Shown: piece after piece, positions 1 to 8,022 of the stretch
How the letters are laid out: every line of letters begins with the position of its first letter
How positions within the stretch are numbered: the stretch's first letter is position 1
NCBI GenBank assembly: GCA_009937615.1
Contig: JAACFB010000037.1
Coordinates: forward strand, 1 to 41,780
Origin: Gammaproteobacteria bacterium
GTDB taxonomy: Bacteria; Pseudomonadota; Gammaproteobacteria; Steroidobacterales; Woeseiaceae
Length of the DNA: 41,780 nucleotides
Direction: 5' to 3'
Position numbers and translations under genes: made by a program
Notes under the pieces: generated by a model
Database searches by the model: none
Told to the model about the DNA's origin: nothing
The model's input: only the letters and a program-made list of their open reading frames with translations

Positions 1-99
1 TGGGCTGCGACTTCAACCGGAACTGGTCGGATGCCGGCTCGATCCTTTGAAGCCTTGCTGCCGTTCGCGGATCAGCCGGTCTGGTACCGTCGCAGCTAC

Positions 100-669
100 T
101 CAAGTCGTATTGATGATGGATGTCTCGACGACATGCAGAAACGACCGGGCTGATGACCGCGGCGACAGAAGTAAAAAGGAGTTGAGGCCGTCGCGAAGGA
201 TAATGACGCCGAGGTGTTCCATCGTCGTGCGGGACACGCTGCCAATCGCGAATGAGCCTGGATCGAGATCGAGCATGCAAATGCGTTCCAGTGCACGCCT
301 GCAACCGGCCCCTGCAATGCGCAGCATCGCCCAGCTGTCGGATTGGTCGTTGCAGTAGCCGCTGTCGCGGAGCTTATCCCTGATCCTGGTGGCAGCATCG
401 TCGCCGTGATATTCAAACGCGATGAACACCTGGTCGCGCTGCATACCAAGAACACGTGCTTTGCCTTTTTCCGAGTAGCTTGAAGATCCGACATCAGGGA
501 GCGTCACACCGAAGACGGACTCAATTTCACTGGCAAGCCTGTCCCTGCCACCCATCGGTACGGCAACCGAGACCAACGCAAGACCGCTGACCTCGTTGAG
601 CGTCACGCCGTCAAACTCACGGTCGTAGCCCGCTAACGGCGACTGCGGTTCAAGAGCCAGATCAGGCAC
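100..669 (-). CDS. soxG: Sarcosine oxidase gamma subunit (first set)
   Basis: This is the last gene of a soxBDAG operon and encodes 189 residues, the usual SoxG size. SoxG is the small GcvT/YgfZ-like subunit that packs against the alpha subunit of heterotetrameric sarcosine oxidase, a cytoplasmic flavoenzyme that demethylates sarcosine to glycine and passes the methylene group to tetrahydrofolate. The early stretch SPLAGY and the later DSWAMLRIAG and LDLDPGSF segments match the family by eye. The start is GTG at 669, overlapping the end of soxA by 8 bases, so translational coupling is likely. Identity rests mainly on operon position plus these weak family features, because SoxG diverges quickly. 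It could equally be the matching subunit of N-methylglutamate dehydrogenase (MgdABCD), which is homologous. Confidence 0.85.
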   Translation of the reverse strand: MPDLALEPQSPLAGYDREFDGVTLNEVSGLALVSVAVPMGGRDRLASEIESVFGVTLPDVGSSSYSEKGKARVLGMQRDQVFIAFEYHGDDAATRIRDKLRDSGYCNDQSDSWAMLRIAGAGCRRALERICMLDLDPGSFAIGSVSRTTMEHLGVIILRDGLNSFLLLSPRSSARSFLHVVETSIINTT

Positions 670-3610
670 GGAGGCGCTTCCCTTCGGGATCGATGAAGTG
701 CGGCGATATGATTTCCACGTCGACGTCGTTGTTGCGAACAGGATCGACGGCGCGAACGACTTCGCCTTCGCGATCGCGGCCGCGAGCGATAAAGCCCAGG
801 CCGATCGAATGGCCGAGCACCGGCGAGTACGCGACCGAGCTCATCCAGCCTTCGTCGTTCTCCGTGGCCGGGTTGCGACGAGCTGCAATGAAATGCGCAC
901 CGGCTGTGAGGCTTTCGGCGCGATCGACCGGGCGAAAGCCCATCAATGCCAGGCCATCCTCGCGGTCCAGCTGGCTACGTTCCGAGAGCACGTTGCCGAT
1001 GCAGTCCTTTTGCTTCGACACCATCCGGCCCAAGCCGAGGTTACGCGCCGTGGTCTGGCCGTTGATTTCATTGCCGGCTGCGTGGCCTTTTTCGATGCGC
1101 ATGACCCCAAGCGCTTCCGTGCCGTAGGCCGTGACGCCGAAGCGCTCACCGGCCGACATCAGGGCGCGAACCAGGGCGTCGCCGTAACGGGCCGGGACCG
1201 CAATTTCATAGGCCAGTTCTCCCGAGAACGAGATACGGAACAAGCGTGCTGATGTGCCGCCGCAAACCGTTATTTCGCCACAGGCCATGTACGGGAAGCC
1301 CTCATTCGAAATATCGCAGTCCGGGTCCACGATCTCCTGCAGCAGCGCGCGTGAATTGGGACCGGCCACTGCGAACTGGGCCCACTGCTCGGTCGCCGAT
1401 ATCAGGTGCACATCCATGTCGGGCCAAAGGCACTGACGGCAGAATTCCATATGCCGGAAGACACTCACCGCATTGGCAGTGGTCGTTGTCATGACAAAGT
1501 GATTCTCAGCGAGTCGTGCCGTCGTGCCATCGTCCATCGCGATACCATCTTCGCGCAGCATGAGGCCATAGCGGACCTTGCCGATCGCGAGGCTGGCAAA
1601 ATTGTTGCAATAGATATTGTTGATGAAGTCGGCAGCGTCTCGTCCCTGGATGTCGATTTTGCCGAGCGTCGTCACATCACAGATTCCGACCGAACCTCGC
1701 GTTTGGTTGACTTCTCGATCCACGCTTTCCCGCCAGTGCGTTTCGCCGTGGCGCGGAAACCATTGCGCTCGCAGCCACTGTCCGGCCTCGACGAACACGG
1801 CGCCCTGTTCTTCCGACCACTTGTGGCTTGGCGTCAGGCGGGTAGGGCGGAAGTCCCGGCCTCGCGAGCGACCGGCGAAAGCGGCGATCGGCACGGGGGT
1901 ATAGGGCGGCCTGAAAATGGTCGTGCCGGTTTCGGGGATCGACTTTCCGGTGCATTCCGCCATGATCGCCAACGCGCCAACGTTGGCCGTCTTGCCCTGG
2001 TCCGTTGCCATGCCGAGGGTCGTGTAGCGCTTCAGGTGCTCGACGGCCCGGTAGCCTTCCTGGTGCGCCAGCCTGATATCTTTGACCGTAACGTCGTTTT
2101 GCAGATCCAGCCACGCGCGAGCCCGGCCGTCCCTGACATGCCAGAAGGCCGAAATTGCAGCGGGTTCATCATCGGCCACCGGCCTCGGGATATCCCGGGG
2201 CGAAATGCCAAGACTGGCGAGTGCCGCGTTGCCAGCGCGCCAACCGTCGGAGAGCGTTGCGCCAAGCGTTAGCGTACCGTTGGCGGCCCCGGCAACGATC
2301 ATGCCTGGCGGCAGCTCATCACCCGGAACGAACGCGGCGATATCGTCGCGCCAGGCAGGCCGGCCACGCTGATGGCAGGTCAGATGAACGTTGGGATTCC
2401 ATCCACCCGAGACCGCAAGGCAATCGGCAGGGATCCTGCGGCCATCGGCCAGCCGGATGAATTTCAGGCCTTTCCGCCCGCCCGTATCTGTTACCCGGCT
2501 GCCCATCGCAATGGCAGCGCCGGCGACGCTGGCTGGCGGTGTGATGTCGCGGGTGTCCACGACGGCCGAGATTTCGACACCGAGCGCGGCGAGATCCGTG
2601 GCGCTTCGCCAGCCGTCGTCGTTGTTCGTAAACACGGCAATGCGGCTTCCGGGAACGGTCGCCCAGCGATTTGCATAGGCTCGCACGGCGCCTGCCAGCA
2701 TGATGCCCGGTCGGTCGTTGTTGCTGAAAGCAATCGGTCGCTCGGTCGCGCCGGCGCACAGGATCGCGCGTTTTGCGTAGATGCGCCAGAGAACCTGGCG
2801 AGGCCTGCCGTCACTTTCTTCGAGATGGTCCGTCTTGCGTTCGAGCGCACCGTAAATGCCGTGATCGAAAGCCCCGTACACACTCGTGCGAGTCATGAGC
2901 CGGACATTACTCAGGGCGGCGAGTCGTGCGGCGGACTCGGCGGCCCATTGCGCGGCGGGCCGGCCATCCACTTCGCACGTTTCGGCGTTAGCACGTCCGC
3001 CCGGCAGAAAGTCTTCGTCCGCCAGGATCACGCGCGCACCGGCTTCGGCCGCGGCGACAGCGGCTGACAGGCCTGCCGGCCCGGCACCGATGATCAGCAC
3101 GTCACAATGGAGAAATCCTTTGTCGTAATGATCAGGATCGGCTTCGCCGGACAGGCGACCCAGGCCGGCGGAGGCCCGAATGATCGGTTCGTAGAACTTT
3201 TCCCAGAAGGCCGCGGGCCACATGAATGTCTTGTAGTAGAAACCGGCGGACAGAAACGGCGCAAGAAGATCGTTGACGGCAAGCAGGTCGTGTTCGAGCG
3301 AACCGAGATGGTTCTGGCTGGTCGCTTCAAGCCCTTCGAACAGTTCGGTCACGGTGGCGCGGGTATTGGGTTCCTGGCGCGAACCGCGCCGCAACTGGAC
3401 GAGTGCGTTGGGTTCTTCGGATCCTGCCGTGAATATCCCGCGTGGCCGGTGATACTTGAACGACCTTGCGACAAGGCGCCGATCATTGGCGATCAGAGCC
3501 GATGCCAGCGTGTCGCCCGCATACCCGGACATGGCCTCGCCGTTGAAACTGAATGACAGGCGCTGATCGCGATCGATCAGGCCACCAGCGATGCGGCGTG
3601 CGTTGCTCAT
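662..3610 (-). CDS. soxA: Sarcosine oxidase alpha subunit (first set)
   Basis: The protein is about 982 residues, full length for SoxA. The N-terminal part is the Fer2-like domain of the family, with YAGDTLASAL and FKYHRPRG. A dinucleotide-binding motif GAGPAG follows near residues 174-180 and begins the FAD/NAD domain. The C-terminal third is a GcvT-type aminomethyltransferase domain that binds folate (GICDVTTLGK and VAGPNSRALL segments). In the known enzyme this subunit holds NAD and the folate site and shares the FMN site with SoxB. An in-frame start exists 90 bases upstream, but the ATG at 3610 gives the conserved N-terminus MSNARR and an ATGA overlap with soxD, so it was chosen. Related four-subunit enzymes (N-methylglutamate dehydrogenase) have the same architecture, so the substrate is not proven. 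Confidence 0.93.
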   Translation of the reverse strand: MSNARRIAGGLIDRDQRLSFSFNGEAMSGYAGDTLASALIANDRRLVARSFKYHRPRGIFTAGSEEPNALVQLRRGSRQEPNTRATVTELFEGLEATSQNHLGSLEHDLLAVNDLLAPFLSAGFYYKTFMWPAAFWEKFYEPIIRASAGLGRLSGEADPDHYDKGFLHCDVLIIGAGPAGLSAAVAAAEAGARVILADEDFLPGGRANAETCEVDGRPAAQWAAESAARLAALSNVRLMTRTSVYGAFDHGIYGALERKTDHLEESDGRPRQVLWRIYAKRAILCAGATERPIAFSNNDRPGIMLAGAVRAYANRWATVPGSRIAVFTNNDDGWRSATDLAALGVEISAVVDTRDITPPASVAGAAIAMGSRVTDTGGRKGLKFIRLADGRRIPADCLAVSGGWNPNVHLTCHQRGRPAWRDDIAAFVPGDELPPGMIVAGAANGTLTLGATLSDGWRAGNAALASLGISPRDIPRPVADDEPAAISAFWHVRDGRARAWLDLQNDVTVKDIRLAHQEGYRAVEHLKRYTTLGMATDQGKTANVGALAIMAECTGKSIPETGTTIFRPPYTPVPIAAFAGRSRGRDFRPTRLTPSHKWSEEQGAVFVEAGQWLRAQWFPRHGETHWRESVDREVNQTRGSVGICDVTTLGKIDIQGRDAADFINNIYCNNFASLAIGKVRYGLMLREDGIAMDDGTTARLAENHFVMTTTTANAVSVFRHMEFCRQCLWPDMDVHLISATEQWAQFAVAGPNSRALLQEIVDPDCDISNEGFPYMACGEITVCGGTSARLFRISFSGELAYEIAVPARYGDALVRALMSAGERFGVTAYGTEALGVMRIEKGHAAGNEINGQTTARNLGLGRMVSKQKDCIGNVLSERSQLDREDGLALMGFRPVDRAESLTAGAHFIAARRNPATENDEGWMSSVAYSPVLGHSIGLGFIARGRDREGEVVRAVDPVRNNDVDVEIISPHFIDPEGKRLRA

Positions 3611-3894
3611 CGGTGGCGTCCGGAGGCCAGGGCTGTGTCGCGTGCCAGTTCGACCTTGGTGATCTCGTGGGTGGTCGTGTTCCGGGTGACAACGAGCCAC
3701 GATCGATCACCCTGTTCGTGGAACCACAATTCACGATGCTCGCCTGCCGGGTTGTCGCGCAGGTACAGGTAGTCGTGGAACTCCCTGATCGCGTCACCGC
3801 TCTGCCAGTCGGGCCGGTCGATCATCGCGGCATCACCCAGGTAGGTGAACTCGGCGGCGTCCCGGGGTCCCAGCAGCGGATGCTCGATGATCAT
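3607..3894 (-). CDS. soxD: Sarcosine oxidase delta subunit lacking zinc ligands
   Basis: This 95-residue protein lies between soxB and soxA, exactly where soxD sits in soxBDAG operons, and keeps the family core GPRDAAEF and ELWFH. In characterised SoxD a structural zinc is held by a CxxC pair near residues 6-9 and a later His and Cys. Here the CPYCG stretch is replaced by HPLLG (residues 5-9), and the Cys that follows the later His by a few residues is Asp (HEQGD). Only the later His is clearly retained. The second SoxD in this window (17459-17725) keeps all four ligands, so the loss is specific to this copy. The subunit probably folds without zinc. The ATG at 3894 lies 12 bases after the soxB stop. 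Confidence 0.87.
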   Translation of the reverse strand: MIIEHPLLGPRDAAEFTYLGDAAMIDRPDWQSGDAIREFHDYLYLRDNPAGEHRELWFHEQGDRSWLVVTRNTTTHEITKVELARDTALASGRHR

Positions 3895-3906
3895 CGTTTC
3901 AACTCG

Positions 3907-5157
3907 CTAGTGCAGGTTCGGCTGAGCGCCGGCGCCTTTCTCATCGATCATCGCTCCGTGCCGGAAGCGGTCGAGACGATAATCGACGGCAACCGGATGC
4001 GGCTCTCCCCTGGCGATGAGGTGCGCATAGCAATAGCCGGATGCTGGCGTCGCCTTGAAACCGCCATAGCACCAGCCGCCATTGAAATAGAGGCCCTCAA
4101 TCGCAGTCTTGTCGATGAACGGAGAGCCGTCCATCGACATGTCGACGACGCCACCCCACATTCGCAGGACTCGTGCCCGGCCTATCATCGGCATGATAGC
4201 CATTCCGCCCTCGCAGACATCTTCGACGACGGGCAGGTTGCCGCGCTGTGCGTAGGTGTTGTAGCCGTCGATATCGCCCCCGAAAACGAGGCCGCCTTTA
4301 TCGGACTGCGACACATAAAAATGGCCGGCACCAAAAGTGATGACACCCGGAATAATGGGTTTAAGGCCTTCCGTTACGAACGCCTGCAGAACATGGCTTT
4401 CGATGGGGAGCCGCATGCCGGCGCGCTCCATGACGCGACTCGACGAGCCCGCGACGCAGACCGCGACCTTCTTCGCACGGATCTTCCCGCGCGACGTTTC
4501 CACGCCTTTGCAGACACCGTTGTCGATCTGAAACCCGGTGACTTCGCAATTCTGGAGGATGTCGACACCGTTTTTGTCAGCCCCACGCGCATAGCCCCAC
4601 GCGACGGCATCATGCCGCACGGTCCCGCCGCGCGGCTGCCAGAGCCCGCCACGAATCGGGAAGCGAGCGTTGTCGAAATCGAGAAACGGGCATAGCTCGC
4701 GAATACCGTCCTGATCGAGCAAGACGGCGTCGGCACCCGCGAGCCGCATGGCGTTGCCGCGACGTGCAAACGCGTCACGTTGAGCGTCGCTGTGGTAGAG
4801 ATTTACGATGCCCCGCTGCGACACCATGGCGTTGAAGTTGAAATCCTGTTCAAGGCCTTCCCAGAGTTTCAGCGAAAACTCATAGAACGGTTCGTTGCCC
4901 GGCAACAGGTAGTTGGAGCGGACGATGGTCGTGTTGCGGCCGACGTTGCCCGAGCCGATCCAGCCCTTTTCCACGACTGCGATATTGCGCTGCCCGAACT
5001 CCTTGGCGAGGTAGTACGCCGTCGCGAGCCCATGGCCGCCGCCGCCGACGATGACAATGTCGTATTCGGCCCTGGGATCGGGGTCGCGCCAGGCGGGTTT
5101 CCAGCCGGCATTGCCTGTCAGACCTTCCCAGAAAACCCGGAAGCCGGAGTAGTTCAT
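3907..5157 (-). CDS. soxB: Sarcosine oxidase beta subunit (first set)
   Basis: SoxB is the catalytic flavin subunit of about 410 residues; this one has 416. A Rossmann GGGGHG motif lies near residues 38-43 (VIVGGGGHGLATAYYLA). It is followed by the WIGSGNVGRNTT segment and then RHDAVAWGYAR with His182, the equivalent of the histidine that carries the covalent FMN in heterotetrameric sarcosine oxidase. The C-terminal FNGGWCYGGFKATPASG stretch is the family's flavin/substrate segment. It is the first gene of the operon, preceded by an 87-base divergent promoter region shared with the GlxA-type regulator. The Shine-Dalgarno site is weak. The reaction would be oxidation of sarcosine or a similar N-methyl amino acid; the exact substrate cannot be read from sequence. 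Confidence 0.94.
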   Translation of the reverse strand: MNYSGFRVFWEGLTGNAGWKPAWRDPDPRAEYDIVIVGGGGHGLATAYYLAKEFGQRNIAVVEKGWIGSGNVGRNTTIVRSNYLLPGNEPFYEFSLKLWEGLEQDFNFNAMVSQRGIVNLYHSDAQRDAFARRGNAMRLAGADAVLLDQDGIRELCPFLDFDNARFPIRGGLWQPRGGTVRHDAVAWGYARGADKNGVDILQNCEVTGFQIDNGVCKGVETSRGKIRAKKVAVCVAGSSSRVMERAGMRLPIESHVLQAFVTEGLKPIIPGVITFGAGHFYVSQSDKGGLVFGGDIDGYNTYAQRGNLPVVEDVCEGGMAIMPMIGRARVLRMWGGVVDMSMDGSPFIDKTAIEGLYFNGGWCYGGFKATPASGYCYAHLIARGEPHPVAVDYRLDRFRHGAMIDEKGAGAQPNLH

Positions 5158-5244
5158 GATGCGCAGCCTGGTCGACGTAAGGTTCGATTATTCGTGCCCG
5201 GGCCCGGACTAGACTTTCATGAAATAGACGTTTTATTATGAAAT
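5158..5244. promoter_or_regulatory. Divergent soxB / regulator promoter with palindromes
   Basis: The 87 bases between soxB (minus) and the AraC-type regulator (plus) hold two perfect 10-base palindromes: CCGGGCCCGG at 5198-5207 and TTTCATGAAA at 5215-5224. The octamer ATGAAATA also occurs twice in direct orientation, at 5219-5226 and 5238-5245, 19 bases apart; the second runs into the regulator's ATG. Direct repeats spaced about two helical turns apart suit AraC-family binding. Binding by the neighbouring regulator is inferred. Confidence 0.45.
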
Positions 5245-6201
5245 ATGGACAAAACTGGCCAGACTTATCGAAGTCGCCGCGTCGGCATACTGCTTATCGA
5301 CGGTTTCGCGCTGATGTCGTATGCCTCGGTGGTTGAGCCGCTGCGGGCCGCCAACGTGCTCGCAGGGCGCAGACTGTATCGGATCGTCAATATTCCGGCG
5401 TCCGGCGCTGCTGCGACGAGTTCGGGTGGGGCGATCATTCCCGCGGGTGACAGCGTCGGTGCGGGTGCTGAGTTCGATCTCGTATTGATTGCGGCCGGAG
5501 GTGATCCGGCGACTTATCACGATGCACATACATTTGACTGGCTTCGCGCCCTGGCGCGGCGCGGCATCACGCTCGGCGGCGTCTCGGGCGGCCCGGTCAT
5601 TCTTGCTTCCGCAGGCTTGATGAAGGGGCGCAGAATGACGGTACACTGGGAGCACGCGGCGGCATTGACGGAGATTTCACCGACGCTGTTGGTCGAGCGT
5701 AGTCTTTACGTCATCGATCGCGACCGCGTTACGTGCGCCGGCGGAACAGCGCCAATGGATCTGATGCATGCCCTGATCGCCGAGCACCATGGCCCTGACC
5801 TGGCGCGGCGCGTCAGCGACTGGTTCATGCACACCGAAATCCGACTTTCCGGCGACCCTCAACGGGCGGGCCGCGCAGCTCGATATCAAACGACCGACCC
5901 GGCTGTACTGCGCGCCATCGAGGCAATGGAAAATCATGTTGCCGATCCTCTCGAGCTTCGCCAGCTCGCATCGATCGCAGGTGTCAGCTTGCGCCAGTTG
6001 AATCGTTTGTTTCGAAACAAGATAGGCCATTCGACGATGCGCTTTTATCGACGACTGCGCCTTGAAAAGGGGCGCAGCCTCCTGACCAACTCGTCACTGA
6101 GGATCACCGAGATCGCCCTCGCCACAGGCTTTGCAAATTCCGGGCATTTCTCGACAGCATTTCTTGAGCGCTATGGATCGACACCCTCGTCATGTCGATA
6201 G
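5245..6201 (+). CDS. GlxA/GbdR-type AraC-family transcription regulator
   Basis: This 318-residue protein has an N-terminal class I glutamine-amidotransferase-like sensor domain (about 10-190) and a C-terminal double helix-turn-helix AraC domain (about 215-315, ending in GFANSGHFSTAFLERYG). Characterised relatives include GbdR, SouR and CdhR, which control glycine betaine, sarcosine and carnitine catabolism; divergent placement beside soxBDAG points to control of that operon. At the nucleophile elbow, where true amidotransferases have Cys, this protein has Ser114-Gly (GGVSGG), so the domain is a ligand sensor, as in its relatives. There is no clear Shine-Dalgarno site before ATG 5245. The protein ends soon after the second helix-turn-helix, as is normal for the family. 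Confidence 0.9.
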   Translation: MDKTGQTYRSRRVGILLIDGFALMSYASVVEPLRAANVLAGRRLYRIVNIPASGAAATSSGGAIIPAGDSVGAGAEFDLVLIAAGGDPATYHDAHTFDWLRALARRGITLGGVSGGPVILASAGLMKGRRMTVHWEHAAALTEISPTLLVERSLYVIDRDRVTCAGGTAPMDLMHALIAEHHGPDLARRVSDWFMHTEIRLSGDPQRAGRAARYQTTDPAVLRAIEAMENHVADPLELRQLASIAGVSLRQLNRLFRNKIGHSTMRFYRRLRLEKGRSLLTNSSLRITEIALATGFANSGHFSTAFLERYGSTPSSCR

Positions 6202-6627
6202 ACTGGTTTATCTGGCTCTGCCGGACAGCTCATCGGCCGGCTTCATTGCGATTGAATGCAACATCATCAATCCGGTTCTCGATTTGCAGCACCGCAGACA
6301 TGCCATAAACAGGACTGAGACAGATGATTTTCATGGATTCGTTACCGATTAAGTCGAACAGTGCATGCAATGAAGAACAGTTGCGGGCATATCTTGCTGA
6401 CACACGAATTCCGCTGCGGCTTGGCCCAATGACCCGGCGCCGAATGGCCTCCGATAAGCCGTCACTCGGCCAAATGCTATCTCGCGAGTGGCGCGTCAGG
6501 TCATTTCCAGTGCCGCCAGATAGCTGAGATGGCTGGTCCTGCCTGTCGGCCCGAAGGGACCGGTTCGGTAGTGAAGCGAGAATTGCCGGGGTACGCTCGT
6601 CGTTCCTGCACCTGGGATACGCCCTGA
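6202..6627. other. Intergenic region, 426 bases, no convincing gene
   Basis: This lies between two convergent genes, the AraC regulator and an MFS transporter. A 67-codon open frame at 6324-6527 (plus) has no recognisable family, and its residue composition looks like chance coding. I saw no strong terminator hairpin with a T-run, no tRNA and no repeat. It may be degraded sequence or simple spacer. Confidence 0.4.
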
Positions 6628-7827
6628 CTAATTGCGGTGGAGCAGGCCAGCCTCTCTTTTCTTCATGAGCACAGCGGTGGTCACCATTCCGGCGACGACA
6701 AGTGCTCCGCAGGCCAAAAGGACGAACGTGTAATCGTCACCGAATATCAACCAGCCCATCAGCGCCGGGCCCAATGAATAGCCGACTTTCGCGGTCGATA
6801 TCAGGAGCAGGACCAGTCCACCTGTCTTGTCGATGACGTTAAAACCGCTTAACAGGGCTGCCATCCCCATGGCCCAACAAAACTGCAATAAGCAGACGGC
6901 GACGGCGAACAAGACGTTGCCCGGGTTGGCCGCAAAAATGACAAGCATCAGCAATTCTCCGACAACGATGAGTACGAATGGACTCAACGGTCCGATCGAA
7001 TCCGTTGCCCAATTTTTGGCCAGCCCGCCAACAATCCCGAGATACGACGATATTGCGAGTGCAAACCCGATTTCTGTGGTCGATAAATTCGCGGCAAGCC
7101 CGAGGCGCTCCAGAAATGCCCAAAGCCCACCCTGCGCCATAAAGAAAAACAGTGCTCCGAGCAGGGCAAGCGAGCTTGTAACAATTGCCTGTTGTTTCTT
7201 GCCGGGAGTTATCGCTCTGCTCAGTCCCCGATTAGGCAAAAGCATTATCGCTGGAAATGTCGTCAAACCGAGGAGAACCAGGGTAAGAAAGAATCCGTCA
7301 GTCCCCCAAGTCGCTCTCACGCTCGGAAATAACAGGTAGCCAATACTGGATACCGTCATCTGACAGGCGACCCAATAGCCAAATATGCGGTCCGCGTTTT
7401 TGCTGTCACTTTGGCAGGCAAGACCGATAGCCAGCAAGATCCCGCTGGCTATGCCGACAATGAACCGGCTGAAAATCATTAGCCAAAACCCGTCGATCCC
7501 CGTCGACATCCAGTTCGCTGTAACGAAAAGAACCGTGGCAATTGATGCAACATGAACCCAGTTGACTCGACGCACCCAGAATATGCCGGGCCCGGAGGCC
7601 AATGCGACGCCAGCCATCTCGATCGCAGCAATATATCCCGCCTGTTTTTTTGTGAAGCCCAGCTCGTCAATAATTCCGCTGACCATCAGCGGCAGGAACA
7701 AGACGCCAAGCGTTCCAATCACCGTGATCCACATCGCCGCAGATACGGTACTGATCTTATTGATTGCCTCGACGAGTTCCGGGTCATCTGCAGGCAATAA
7801 GTCGTTCGCTTTATGATCAGTCTTCAT
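6628..7827 (-). CDS. MFS transporter
   Basis: This 399-residue polytopic inner-membrane protein shows about twelve hydrophobic segments. The first starts near residue 28, after a short polar N-terminus, and a polar linker sits mid-protein around residues 200-215 (LPNRGLSRAITPGKKQQ). It belongs to the major facilitator superfamily by topology and the GIIDELGFTKKQAGYIAAIEM-like loop. The substrate is unknown. It is divergent from the Rieske oxygenase at 8023 with 195 bases between them, so uptake of that enzyme's substrate is a reasonable guess. The ATG at 7827 is a clear start, but its Shine-Dalgarno site is weak. Confidence 0.85.
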   Translation of the reverse strand: MKTDHKANDLLPADDPELVEAINKISTVSAAMWITVIGTLGVLFLPLMVSGIIDELGFTKKQAGYIAAIEMAGVALASGPGIFWVRRVNWVHVASIATVLFVTANWMSTGIDGFWLMIFSRFIVGIASGILLAIGLACQSDSKNADRIFGYWVACQMTVSSIGYLLFPSVRATWGTDGFFLTLVLLGLTTFPAIMLLPNRGLSRAITPGKKQQAIVTSSLALLGALFFFMAQGGLWAFLERLGLAANLSTTEIGFALAISSYLGIVGGLAKNWATDSIGPLSPFVLIVVGELLMLVIFAANPGNVLFAVAVCLLQFCWAMGMAALLSGFNVIDKTGGLVLLLISTAKVGYSLGPALMGWLIFGDDYTFVLLACGALVVAGMVTTAVLMKKREAGLLHRN

Positions 7828-8022
7828 GGATGTCAGAATCCGTTCCGGTTTACAGCGTAACCGGCCAGGTAGCTGCTTGTGTGTGATCAGGGTATAGGTA
7901 GATTGAGATCATGGCCATACATTACTCAAGCCTAATTATTATTTCTGGATCGCAGGTGTGGTCTAATAAACAGCAGGCGGGCATCATGCCTGAAACATAC
8001 ACACGATCAATCCGGGCCCCAA
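7828..8022. promoter_or_regulatory. Divergent promoter region MFS / Rieske oxygenase
   Basis: The 195 bases between two divergent starts must carry both promoters. The part around 7930-7960 is AT-rich (cctaattattatttctgg) and could hold a -10 element for the plus-strand oxygenase. No strong operator palindrome was found. Confidence 0.3.

Noticed and set aside
1..50. Frame from base 3 ending in TGA at 48-50 reads like a protein C-terminus containing NRNW, as in M14 carboxypeptidases
   Set aside because: Only 15 codons are visible, and the NRNW match could be chance; not enough to call a gene.
1406..2272. Long plus-strand frame opposite soxA
   Set aside because: It is an antisense shadow of a GC-rich real gene; the SoxA motifs are on the other strand.
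3553..4695. A 380-codon plus-strand frame opposite soxA/soxD/soxB
   Set aside because: It is the antisense shadow of well-recognised sox genes and has no protein family character.
6324..6527. 67-codon plus-strand frame between the AraC regulator and the MFS gene
   Set aside because: No family resemblance, no clear ribosome site, and a composition typical of chance frames.
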